NCBI GenBank assembly: GCA_002179805.1
Contig: NAVB01001888.1
Span: 1 to 14,915 of the forward strand
Length of the DNA: 14,915 nt
Reading direction: 5' to 3'
From: Acanthamoeba lenticulata
Lineage: Eukaryota > Discosea > Longamoebia > Acanthamoebidae
Every line of letters begins with the position of its first letter. Positions within the stretch are counted from its first letter, which is position 1. Below the pieces are notes generated by a model. That model was not told the origin of the DNA and did not search any database. It saw only the letters and a program-made list of their open reading frames with translations. Below are positions 1 through 8,868 of the stretch, one piece after another. The position numbers and the translations under genes are program-made.

Positions 1-28
1 ACAAAAAAAAAAACAAAAAAAAACGCAG

Positions 29-1999
29 GACATGAGCAAGAGCCCAAGGTGGTGCTGGTGCAGAGGTGGTGGCGACGCCGACAGGCCCAGCGCAAGTATC
101 GCACGCTTGGTACGGCCCGCGTGGCGTTGTCGGTTGCGCGCGCGCAAGCATTTGTCTTGACCAAAGAGGGCCGCTACACACACACACACGACACACAGTG
201 ATGCACAGCCGCGCGCGGTTCAAGGTGGCCGAGGAGATCGCCCTCACGGAGCGCAACTACGTCGACATCCTCCACACCATCATCGAGGTCCGTGTGTGGC
301 TATGCGCCATCAGCTCAGGCCTTGTCTTTTTCAAATCCGCGTTCGCAAAAACTCACAACGCCGGGGGCGGGATCAGTTGTTCATGGAGCCGCTGGCCAAG
401 CAGCTGCCGGGCTGGATCGCCGAGCAGAATCGAGGCGGCGCCAAGAAGGCCAAGGGCGCGCCCGAGCCGCTCAACCCGGCCCTTGTACGCTTCGCGTCCT
501 GTCCCGCGGCTGGCCAGTCGGCGATTTGTTGTTGCGCATGAGTGTGTGACGTCTCGTGTGCGGACCTGCGCAGGTGGAGCTCATCTTTGGCAACATGCGG
601 GAGCTGTACAAGATGCACAAGCCCTTTGCCGAGGCCCTCCAGCACGCCATCGCCAACTGGTCGCCGTATCGCAAGATGGGCGCCCTCTTCATGGACGTCG
701 TACGCTCTTTGCCTAACACCGTTTTCGTTCTTTGCTTTCGTGTTTCGCTCTTTTGACTCCGAGAGTGTTTCTTGGGGGGGACGACATGCAGCTTCTGCGG
801 ATGAACGGCTTTCTGGTGGAGTACGGCAAGTACGTCAACAACTATGGTGCGGCCATCAAGCACTGGAACCAGGCCATGCGCAACCCGACCTTTGCCCGCT
901 TCATCAACGTGCCTTGACCCTCCTCCTCTTCCTCTTCATGAGGAACTCGCCACTGGCTTACCGTGTTGTTGGGGGATCGTTCTTTCTCCACGCGACGCGC
1001 AGACGACGCTGGACAACCCGCGATGCGCACACCTCGACTTTTGCTCGCTCATCATCGTGCGTTCCCCCTCTAGAGCCACTCATGCGCGTCCTCAATGGCT
1101 GACCCGAAAACATGTGCGCAGAATCCGGTGCAGCGAGTTCCGCGTTACGCGCTTCTTCTGCGGGTGCGTCGGCCTGCTCAGTGTTGTGGTGATTCTCATC
1201 GTCATCGTCATCATGGTGTTGGTGATGCTGATGCTAATGATGACGACAATGGCCATCCTGCGCAGGACATCCAAAAGCACACGTGGGCGGGACATGACGA
1301 CGAGGAGAGCGTGGCGCACGCCTTGGACAAGATGCACATCGTCGCCGAGTACGGTACGAGAGATCAGCCTCTTTCCCCGCGTAATGGCGCAGCCCGGCGC
1401 GGTAGTGGCTCAAGGCGATGGGCATTTGGGGGAACGGCTCCAGTCAACGAGGCCAAGCGGGCGGCTGAGGGCATGGAGCGGACGAGCTACTTGCAGGAAC
1501 ACATCGACGACAAGAAGATCGCGGTGCGCTTTCTTTTTCTTTTTTTCCTTGGATTTTTGGATTTTTACAATAATTTAATAATTTAATTTTCATTTTTCGC
1601 CAACAATAGGCCAGCCTGGGTCAGCCGCAGCGCAAGTACATCAGAGAGGGCGCCCTCAAGCTGGTCCACCGACACGACTTCAAGGAGCGCCACGTCGTGC
1701 TGTTCAACGACCTCATCCTGATCACGGTGAGCAAGCCCGCGAGCAAGACCACGTCCCCGCGCGGTGGCGCCCCGTCGACGCCGCGGTCGCCGCCTCCGCC
1801 CGGGGGCCTGCCCGCCGACCTGTGCGTGAAGGGCACCATCGAGCTGCGGCCGCCGGTCGAGGTCGCGGCCCTTGACGCCAAGCCCGAGCGCGGCTTGCGG
1901 CTCTCCGTGCACGGCAAGACCACCAAGTGGCAGGCGGCGACCCTCAAAGACCGCGACGAGTGGTTGCGCGATCTCCAGTCCCTTTCGTCCCGTCCGTGA
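29..1999 (+). CDS. IQ-DH-PH Rho guanine-nucleotide exchange factor, 5' partial
   Basis: This is a Dbl-family exchange factor that should load GTP onto a Rho/Rac-type GTPase at the membrane. Exons as I read them: 29-109, 199-287, 377-484, 574-699, 792-908, 1003-1056, 1122-1163, 1266-1353, 1444-1523, 1610-1999. All phases agree, giving 390 visible residues. The first exon follows an AG at 27-28 and has no usable start, so the gene begins left of the window. An IQ-like calmodulin motif (VQRWWRRRQAQRKY) occupies residues 9-24. The DH domain follows: its opening helix contains EEIALTERNYVDIL, then FGNMRELYKMHKPF, and the hallmark NPVQRVPRYALLLR helix (exon 1122-1163). The PH domain fills the last exon (KERHVVLFNDLILIT through the conserved Trp of DEWLRDLQSL). 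A Ser/Pro/Lys-rich loop of about 30 residues sits after its third strand; a GT at 1730 could be mistaken for a donor, but the PH fold continues through. The family is sure; the GTPase target is not. Confidence 0.85.
176..189. repeat. (AC)7 microsatellite in first visible RhoGEF intron
   Basis: Seven AC units lie just upstream of the acceptor AG at 197-198, within the intron that separates the IQ exon from the DH exons. Confidence 0.8.
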
Positions 2000-2221
2000 T
2001 CATCGGCGAGACGAAGCGACAAAAACATTTTTTTGAAAAACCATTTTATTTTACTAAACAATTCTTTTGAATTTTTGATTTGGAAGGGACTGCACCTGAC
2101 GATGCTTTCGGTACGTGAGCAACTCATGTTAAGCGCAAGTTTAAGAGTGAGAATATTGTAGTGATACAAACCTTGAATTTAAAAATTCAAAACAAAACAA
2201 AACAAAACAAAAAACTTGACT
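2000..2221. other. Convergent 3' intergenic region
   Basis: This 222-bp AT-rich spacer separates the RhoGEF stop (1997-1999) from the RasGAP stop (2222-2224, minus). On the minus strand an AATAAA reads at 2050-2045, a plausible poly(A) signal for the RasGAP gene. An 8-bp inverted repeat (arms 2173-2180 and 2183-2190, 2-nt loop) and a run of CAAAA units (about 2188-2212) lie in the middle. I see no AATAAA for the RhoGEF on the plus strand and no coding region. Confidence 0.6.
2188..2212. repeat. CAAAA pentanucleotide repeat
   Basis: About five tandem CAAAA units lie in the shared 3' region, directly abutting the right arm of the 2173-2190 inverted repeat. Confidence 0.75.
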
Positions 2222-5075
2222 CTATTCGGGCTGCGGAGAGTCATTGTCGTCGAGCTGGGCGATGATATGGGCAAGCAGCGGGATGGAGTCCTTCTCGTCG
2301 TTGGAGAGAAGCGACTGCGCGATCTTGCTCAGGTTTCGCACCACGTGATGGTGGATATCTGGCAGTTGCTTGGCGTTGACCTGCTCCAACGACTGCAGCG
2401 GCGTGTAATCCATCACGTTCTCCGGCTCCGTCTGCATTTTCATCACAAAAAATGTTATTTAAAAAATAACATTTATCTAAAAAGAAAAAAGAAATACATA
2501 AAAAGAAATGAAAATGAAGAAACACGTACGGCGATCTCATCAAAGAACTGGTGGATGCGCTCCTTGTTGGCCTCGATGAAGGTGTTGGCCGGGAGCATGT
2601 ACTGCTCCTTTTGGCCAAAGGACACCTCGTTGGCCAGGTTCTGGATGGTCTTGCTCAGCAGCACGAGCGGCCGGCGGCGGTCGGCCGAGACCGGCACGGA
2701 CGAGATGCCGTTGGAGTCGGGTGACAGGATGGCCGGGCAGAGGAAGCGGAGGAAGATGAAGCCCGCGATGGACAGGTAGTAGCTGTCGGGGAACCGCTTC
2801 ACGCACTCCTTTCTCAGGTGCGCCATCATTGCTCTGAACGGCCTGCATTTATTATGATAATTAATAAAAATTGTTTAAAAATTCATAAATTCATAATTTT
2901 TAGCAACATGTAGAATGAAATTAGAATAATAAGTGAAAGCGTACATGGGAATCATATGGGCAGTCGAGTAGACGGCGTCCATGATGCGCTGACAGTTGAC
3001 AAGCAGCCGCTGCATGTTGGCCTCCGTGTCGTCTCCCTCCTTGGCCTTTAGTGGATCCACCTGTGGTTGTTTACCAAAACGTAAAAAGGAAATGAATAAA
3101 AAAATCAAATCAAAATTAACAAATGAATTCAAATAAAAAAAGAAAATCAAACCTCGTAGCCCTCCTTGGAGGCAAGCAGCTCCGTCATGAGGGGCTGGAG
3201 GGTGGCCAGCATGTAGGGCCGGCCCGTAAGGCGCGTGAAGGCCGTCATGAGCTTTGTCGCCGTCGAGTTGCCGCGAAAGAGCGTCGAGGCCGACTCTGCA
3301 CCACCACGAGCCCGGGCCAGGGGTGAGTTGTTGATGAACATCATCATCATCATCATCATGACGATAAAGGAGGAGAAGAAGGCCTGCTGTACCGGTCTCG
3401 TTGACCTCCTTGGTGATGCCGAGGAAGATGATGGGGAGGGTGAGCTTGTAGGCGTCCAGGATCTGCACCAGCGTCTCCAGCGTCTGGGCCTGGTCGGCGC
3501 CCGCCGACACGCAGATGGCGCTCACCACCGCCAAGTCGGGGTTGGCCAGCAGCTGATTTGTGTACGCCCCATGTCAGTCAGCTCAGCCCAGCTCGACGCG
3601 AGTTAAGGTGGCGGGGGCGACTCGTGCCTCGACGAGCGGCCGGTACTTGTTCTGCTCGGCGAGGATGGCCTGCTGCCGCTTGAGCTCCTCCCGCTGGCTC
3701 CGCTGCTCGGCCGCTTGCTCCCTTTGCTGTAATCCGCGCACACAAGTGAGCTCGATGCGGACAACGACAACAACAACAATGACGACGATGACGAGGAGAC
3801 ACGAGAGGGCAAGGCGCACCTTTTGTATGTACATCTGGAGCTCGGCCACGTAGGAGTCGAGGTTGTAGAGGTGCTCGTAGGACGCACGGAGGTGTTCCAG
3901 CTGCGCGCGCATGAATTGGACGTAGTGCTCGAGCACGACAAACTCCTTGGCTTCGATCACGTCCGCCATCCGGTTGGAGGCCTCGACCAGCCGCCGGTCG
4001 TACTTGCGCTTGGCGTAGTGGTAGTGCGTGTAGGCCTGCCCCGCCCACACCAGTTCATCATCAACATCGTCGCCAACATTGTCGACACCACCGGGCATGA
4101 CGGGGGAAGGACGCACGGAGAAGAGGTCCATGGGCTTCTCGTTCTTGGCCGAGAGCTGGCTCTGGAGCTGCGTGTTGGCGGTGTCGAATTGGATGCGCGC
4201 CTCGCGGAAGCGCTGCTTGGCCCGGCGCGCGAGGGCGATGTCGTCCTTGCTGAACTTCTCGATGGCGACCACGTAATTCATCGCCGCTTTACACTGTGGT
4301 CATTGTGATTTATGTAAATATTTAACATCAAAAATCTTTAAATTGAGGAATAATAAATCTAAAGTAATTATTGTCGTACAAATTCGTCGCGGGTCTGGCT
4401 CAGCTTGGTCTGCACTCCGGCAAACTGCACCAGCGCGGGTCCTGCGGGCGCGCGTTGTGAGAGTGATTCGGATGAGCTTCCTGTCTTGCAGGACAGGCGC
4501 GCAAAACAACACGGCGAGAGCGTGTACCGGCGATGCTCTTCAGCTTCTCTGGCGCGCCCAGCGCCGTCAGCTGCTCGGCCACGGCGAGGCTAGCCGCCGC
4601 GAATGCTGGTAATGGCCACCAAAGTGAAACGTTGGGTTGGCGCGACGAGAGCGAAGAGAAGAAGGAGCCAGACGAGAGCGTCCACGGCAGAGTACGTACT
4701 CTGTTCATCCCGAAGTAGTGCACGAGCGAGGCGCGTGGCTTCGCTGTAGACACCGGCCAACTCCTTCACGCGATCGTTGTTCGCACTGAACTCTATTTAT
4801 TTTTGAATATTTATGTGCATTATTATGGGTAAATAAAATGGCGCGATCACAAATACTGCAAGCGCGGCCTTTTAAATGATAATAAAGTTGAAATAAAAGC
4901 GCGAGTGAGGGAAAAGTTGACGAGTAATCAGCTGGTGTGTACCGGTGGAGTAGCCCGAGTTCTCGGAGACGGCAATAGCCTGCAGGATTTTGGTTTTTTT
5001 GATGGCAACCTTCTTCTTCCATCGCTCGGCCACCGAGCTGGTGTTGGGCACCAGCTTCTTCTTGGTCGGCTTCAT
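2222..5075 (-). CDS. BAR-like domain plus RasGAP protein
   Basis: This is a Ras-family GTPase-activating protein with an N-terminal membrane-curvature-type helical domain. Minus-strand exons in reading order: 5075-4943, 4792-4700, 4605-4528, 4441-4380, 4293-4117, 4035-3820, 3726-3628, 3552-3393, 3295-3153, 3060-2945, 2842-2530, 2431-2222. They sum to 1800 nt (599 aa plus stop) with every phase agreeing. Residues 1 to about 253 form long amphipathic helices resembling BAR domains (KAAMNYVVAIEKFSKDDIA and following). A Gln/Glu/Arg-rich coiled stretch follows to about 286. The RasGAP domain runs from about 287 to 530: TLFRGNSTATKLM carries the arginine finger (Arg347) and IFLRFLCPAIL is the FLR motif (Arg458). 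The last 70 residues are an acidic helical tail. ATG 5075 is the only start that feeds the first exon. Two joins need care: 4116-4036 is an in-frame, stop-free 81-nt intron, and the 3627-3553 intron appears to use a GC donor. RasGAP activity is well supported. The BAR assignment rests on helix pattern and is less certain. Confidence 0.85.
3339..3359. repeat. (CAT)7 trinucleotide repeat in RasGAP intron
   Basis: Seven CAT units sit in the intron between the two exons that hold the start of the RasGAP domain (3392-3296). Similar but less regular GAT/ATC tracts occur in introns of four genes in this window. Confidence 0.85.
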
Positions 5076-5249
5076 AATTCGTTTTGTTGCGTGTTGTCGT
5101 GGCCAATAATGATTTCTTTTCAACTTTCTTTTTCACTATCTCGAGTGAAAACGTCGACTTTGAGCGCCTTTTTCCCATAGGACCCCTTCCCCCTCCTTCG
5201 CCTTCGCTTTCTCTTGCTCTTTCTGTCATACTCGAGTACATAACACAAT
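5076..5249. promoter_or_regulatory. Divergent promoter between RasGAP and cathepsin genes
   Basis: Only 174 bp separate the two start codons, which face away from each other, so both promoters and both 5' leaders must fit here. A CCAAT pentamer reads at 5103-5107 on the plus strand. The stretch 5181-5225 is pyrimidine-rich (CCCCCTCCTTCGCCTTCGC, then CTTTCTCTTGC) and runs into the cathepsin leader. No clear TATA box is visible. The regulatory role is inferred from position. Confidence 0.5.
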
Positions 5250-6903
5250 ATGACGCGTCTCCACTTTGTTGTGGTTCTCGCCACCCTGGCCGCCCTCTTC
5301 GTCATTTCGCAGGCAGGCACGCTCACCGGTATCGTATTGTTCTCGCTTCTTGCTGTCTCTTTTCAAAGACTGGACTCCAGCTCTCGTTGACAAGATCCCA
5401 CAACGCAATCCAGCTGAGCAGCAGTTCCGCCAGTTCGCCGCTCAGTACGGCAAGACCTACTCGTCGGAAGAGTTTGCGTCCAGGGCCGCCATCTTCAGGG
5501 TAAGTGTTTCCGCCATCATCGTAAAGCTTATTGAAGCAGCCGTAAAAAGATGTCGGCATCTGATTTTTGAATCTTTCTTTCACAGCAAAACTTGGACATC
5601 ATCAACGCCCTGAACGAGGCCAAGACCGGCGCCCAGTATGGCATCACCAAGTTTGCCGACCTGACCCCCAAGGAGTTCAAGGTACCGCGCCCCAAACTGT
5701 CTACTTGCCGACTCTGACCCTCCCCCCTTCGCGTCACGGCAGGCCCTCTACCTCAAGGGCGCCCGCAACGCTGGCCAGAAGAAGGCTGTCTCGCCGGTGA
5801 CCATCAAGCTGGAGCAGAACGTCAACCTCCCCGAGCAGTTCGACTGGCGCGACAAGAACGCCGTTACCCCCACCAAGGACCAGGGCCAATGCGGCTCCTG
5901 TATGTCCAGCCAACAACAACAACACCTCGCCTACTTTGGTTCTTTCTCACGCCTCCTTGTCTTCATCGTTAGGCTGGGCCTTCAGCGCGACCGAGGCGAT
6001 CGAGAGCCAGTGGTTCCTGGCCGGCCACAGCCTGCCCACGCTGGCCCCGCAGCAGATCGTGGACTGCGACCAGGGCAACGGCGACTACGGCTGTGACGGC
6101 GGCGACACCCCGACGGCCTACGAGTACGTCATCAAGGCCGGCGGCCTCGACACCGAGGACTCCTACCCCTACACTGCCGGTACGTGGCCAGATCTGGTGT
6201 TCCTCTTTATTTGCGTTGTTGTCAAGTTGGCTGCTGACGAGGGTATGCGTGGGTCGATGATTCATGTAGTGGACGGCCAGTGCGCCTTCAAGGAGTCGGC
6301 TGTTGCGGCCAAGATCTCCAACTGGACCTACATCACCACCACTACCAATGAGACCGAGATGCAGACCGGCCTCGTCGCCAAGGGCCCGCTCTCCATCTGT
6401 GTTGATGCCTGTACGCCACCACCAAATCTTTTTCCCATTTCTTTTATTTTTTTCCTTTTTATTTTTATTTATTTTGCTCTTGGCTTGGTCATTTACGCGT
6501 TCTTCTCCCACTAGCCTCGTGGCAGTACTACATCGGTGGTGTCATCACCAGCTTCTGCGGGCAGGACCTTGACCACTGCGTCATGTACGAAAAGACCTCA
6601 GTGGCTTGAAGGTCAAGAAGGAGGGCTGGCCTGATGCTGATGGTCGATATCGCAGGATCACCGGCTACTCGCGCCAGGAGGGCTGGGACTTCCTCAAGTA
6701 CGACGTGTGGAACATCAGGAACTCGTGGGGTGCGGACTGGGGCTATGACGGCTACCTCTACGTCCAGCGCGGCTCCAACCTCTGCGGTATGTCTTCTTCT
6801 TCTTCTTCACTTGTCAACGTTTAGCGAGCTCAGTCTCACCTCCCACGTGTTCCATGACCGCAAACCAGGTGTCGCCAATGAGGTCACCATCCCCATCGTG
6901 TAA
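5250..6903 (+). CDS. Cathepsin L-like cysteine protease (papain family C1A), secreted preproenzyme
   Basis: This is an endopeptidase of the lysosomal/secreted papain family, likely for digestion of food. Exons: 5250-5328, 5369-5499, 5586-5681, 5743-5899, 5973-6179, 6270-6410, 6515-6584, 6656-6786, 6869-6903, totalling 1047 nt (348 aa). Residues 1 to about 22 are a signal peptide ([20 protein letters not shown]). The I29-type propeptide follows: [20 protein letters not shown], a weak ERFNIN-like helix, then [14 protein letters not shown]. The mature enzyme starts near [10 protein letters not shown] (about 131). The catalytic Cys155 lies in QGQCGSCWAFS, with its codon split by the intron 5900-5972. 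The mature domain continues with GCDGG, catalytic His291 in LDHCVMITGYS, and the Asn of [15 protein letters not shown]. It ends at [14 protein letters not shown], the usual C-terminus of the family. Intron 5329-5368 is only 40 nt but is needed to keep frame. All catalytic residues are present. The gene shares a divergent promoter with the RasGAP gene. Confidence 0.92.
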
Positions 6904-7606
6904 AGGGGCAGCCCTTCGTGAATGCCCTTCATGGCAAAGGACCTAACGGCGGTAGGCGTGCTCCACATGTCCCGGTGTGGGGATGGGATGTACAACTACA
7001 TGTTTTGCATTGGCAACCTGGAGAAATGCAAGCCGTTTGTTTTGAACGCCTCAATGCGTCGGGCATCACGTAAAGACCCGGCTTCTAGAAGCGGGGAAGT
7101 GCGGGCGTGGAAGTTTGTGCGCCCACCACCCCGCCCAGGGTTGTTGTCGTTGCTCGACATTCCCATGGTGTCTCCCTTGTCGCAACCTTGCCACGAGATC
7201 ACCATTTTCAAACAGGTGAGGCGACCACACGACCTGTGTAGCGCTCGGCCTGTTCAAACTGCTCAGCCTTCTTGTTCACGACGCCTTCCGCCGGCAACAC
7301 GCGAAATTTACACTCGGCCGAACAGGTGTGCTGGCGCGTCGGTGGAAAGTCGCGGGCTTGTGGGGGATCAGGGCGCTGTGGCCTGCGGCCGCCGCAGGAC
7401 GGCGTCAAGGCCGTCCACCACCGCCTGTATCGCGTGAGAGTACATGTTGTCCCTTGTCACACGATGAAGGCCCCGTCACGCACCATATGACCGCTTGCGG
7501 GTTGTCTGACCACTTCAACTGTCGGCTTGTCCTCACCACCAACATAATCGGCGACTGCCATAAACGAAAGAGCAACAAGAACAAGAACAACTAGACGAGT
7601 TGCCCA
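6904..7606. other. 703-bp gap between cathepsin gene and 373-aa ORF
   Basis: No recognised gene fills this stretch. It must hold the cathepsin 3' UTR (no AATAAA seen) and the promoter of the ORF at 7607. GC content stays near exon level rather than dropping as in other spacers here. Two overlapping GC-rich inverted repeats lie at 7382-7416. A plus-strand frame is open from 6922 to 7437 and shorter frames are open on the minus strand. The minus-strand reading at 7561-7208 is listed separately as a weak gene candidate. Confidence 0.5.
7208..7561 (-). CDS. Possible small minus-strand gene, function unknown
   Basis: This is a weak candidate read from the minus strand. The ATG at 7561 opens MAVADYVGGEDKPTVEVVRQ and continues to GHM, where a good donor (GTGCGT) follows. 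An acceptor (CGATACAG) leads to a short exon reading AVVDGLDA. A second acceptor (GCGCCAG) leads to TCSAECKFRVLPAEGVVNKK and on to a stop at 7208. The joins keep frame only with a poor donor after the middle exon. The total would be about 75 residues with no family I recognise. If real, its start is 45 bp from the divergent ORF at 7607. The plus strand is also open across part of this stretch, so it could equally be non-coding. Confidence 0.2.
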
Positions 7607-8728
7607 ATGGAAGTGTGCTCGCAGTCGGTCAACGAACACCTGGCCACCGAGTCCGCCAGCACCAAGTGCAGCCAGACGCTCGGGCAGGCGTTGCTTACAG
7701 GCACCGAAGGAGAGCAGCACTACATCCACAGCGTGCTACAGCACATCACCACTTCTGCCGCCGAGAAGCACCGCAAGCGTAAGCAACGACGGCGAAGCTC
7801 CTCCAAGAAGCGAAGGCACCGCGGAGACAAGAAGAGCAAGAAACGGAGACGCAGCGGAGAAGATTCGAAGACGTCCTCGTCAGCGGAGGAGGAAGAAGGC
7901 GCCAAGGAATGGAAGCGACGGCGAAAGGAGGCAGGCGAGTCGATGTCCCCTCTACTCAAGATGGTGATGACAGACCTTTCGCGAGGTTTCTTCGAGTCTG
8001 TTGGAGGGCCGCAGGCCAAGAAGCGAGAAGGCGGATTGCCTCAGGGCCTGGGCTTGGGCGAGGGTCTTGCTCTCGGTGGCACAGCTTCATCCTCGTCCTC
8101 CACCACATCTTCAGCAACGTTCAGGCCGTCTGTCTCCTACCCAGCGGAGGCGTTGACCCAGCAGGCGAGAGCTCCTGTGCCTCAGCAATCGGTCCCTGCC
8201 CGCCCACCTTTAGCCCCTTCTTCGCTTCTCGAGCCTCCACGGTTTCCGCTGGTGTCCGAGGATAGGCGCCTGCCGCTCCCGCTTCCCATGATGCAGCATG
8301 TAGCGGCTCATCGTCAGCCAGCCATGATGCCCTTGCCACCACAAGCCTTCCTCTTCCATCGCCCAGCCCAGCAGCTGCCTCCGCAGCGAGGGGTAGACGT
8401 GCATCAGGCGCACAGTCTTCCTCTTCCGCTCCACCATTTGCAGCATCAGCACCCGAGCCTGAGCCAAGAGTGGAGCTCTGCTGACCCGCCATCCGACGGC
8501 GACTTGGGCTCGCCAGACACGCGAATGCAGCACTTGCCCTCGCTCATGGCCGAGATTCAGTCTGCGGGGCACGTCTGGCGACCGCAGCCCATTCTTCCCC
8601 CTCCAAACCCAGCCTTTCACCTCCTTCGCAGTGGAACTTTGCCATCCTGGCCTTCCCTTGCCATGCCGCCATCGCAGCATCATCTTCCCCACCCCACCTC
8701 TCGCCCAACCGAAGGCGTGCCTTTTTGA
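7607..8728 (+). CDS. Intronless low-complexity basic protein, unknown function
   Basis: This is a single uninterrupted frame of 373 aa with ATG at 7607 and TGA at 8726. I do not recognise a domain. Residues 1-54 are mixed. Residues 55-82 are packed with Lys and Arg (KHRKRKQRRRSSSKKRRHRG) and look like a nuclear localisation or nucleic-acid-binding segment. A Ser/Glu acidic patch follows (88-97), then a second basic cluster (EWKRRRKEAGE) and a short possible amphipathic helix (SPLLKMVMTDLSRGFFESV, about 114-132). Residues 158-171 are nearly all Ser and Thr. From about 180 to the end the chain is rich in Pro, Gln, His and Leu and is probably disordered. It is the only intronless gene here. It lies 140 bp upstream of the PP4 gene on the same strand. 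A nuclear or transcription/splicing-related role is a guess from composition only. Confidence 0.65.
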   Translation: MEVCSQSVNEHLATESASTKCSQTLGQALLTGTEGEQHYIHSVLQHITTSAAEKHRKRKQRRRSSSKKRRHRGDKKSKKRRRSGEDSKTSSSAEEEEGAKEWKRRRKEAGESMSPLLKMVMTDLSRGFFESVGGPQAKKREGGLPQGLGLGEGLALGGTASSSSSTTSSATFRPSVSYPAEALTQQARAPVPQQSVPARPPLAPSSLLEPPRFPLVSEDRRLPLPLPMMQHVAAHRQPAMMPLPPQAFLFHRPAQQLPPQRGVDVHQAHSLPLPLHHLQHQHPSLSQEWSSADPPSDGDLGSPDTRMQHLPSLMAEIQSAGHVWRPQPILPPPNPAFHLLRSGTLPSWPSLAMPPSQHHLPHPTSRPTEGVPF

Positions 8729-8868
8729 TGTATTTTCGCTGTCCCTTTTCGAGGAAAAGGAAAAAGTGAAATCATTACTCGCATTCCAGCGCTTTCGTCC
8801 GTGGCAACAAAAGAGCACAACAGCAAAAGAAAAAGAGAAGAGCTCAAGGAGAGACATTGAGCGAGGTG

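Noticed and set aside
1727..1760. Possible donor (GTGAGC) inside the RhoGEF PH domain.
   Set aside because: The frame stays open to the stop and the PH fold continues with its later strands and conserved Trp, so no intron is needed.
3147..3359. Run of Met codons in a minus-strand frame leading into the RasGAP exon, looking like an alternative start.
   Set aside because: It is the (CAT)7 repeat inside an intron read in reverse; the exon has a proper acceptor at 3297-3296.
6570..6660. Apparent frameshift in the cathepsin gene just after the catalytic His, with a stop at 6607 and even a 17-nt GT-AG segment (6585-6601).
   Set aside because: A normal 71-nt intron (6585-6655, GTACGA...TATCGCAG) joins LDHCVM to [10 protein letters not shown], which is the expected family sequence, so the gene is intact.
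6922..7437. 171-codon open plus-strand frame after the cathepsin gene.
   Set aside because: It starts 18 nt after the cathepsin stop, has no recognisable family, and its composition is unremarkable for GC-rich DNA; not called as a gene.
7607..8728. A possible PP4 regulatory partner, from location beside PP4 and an FxxP-like motif (FHRP).
   Set aside because: One short motif in a proline-rich disordered tail is expected by chance; no regulatory-subunit domain is visible.
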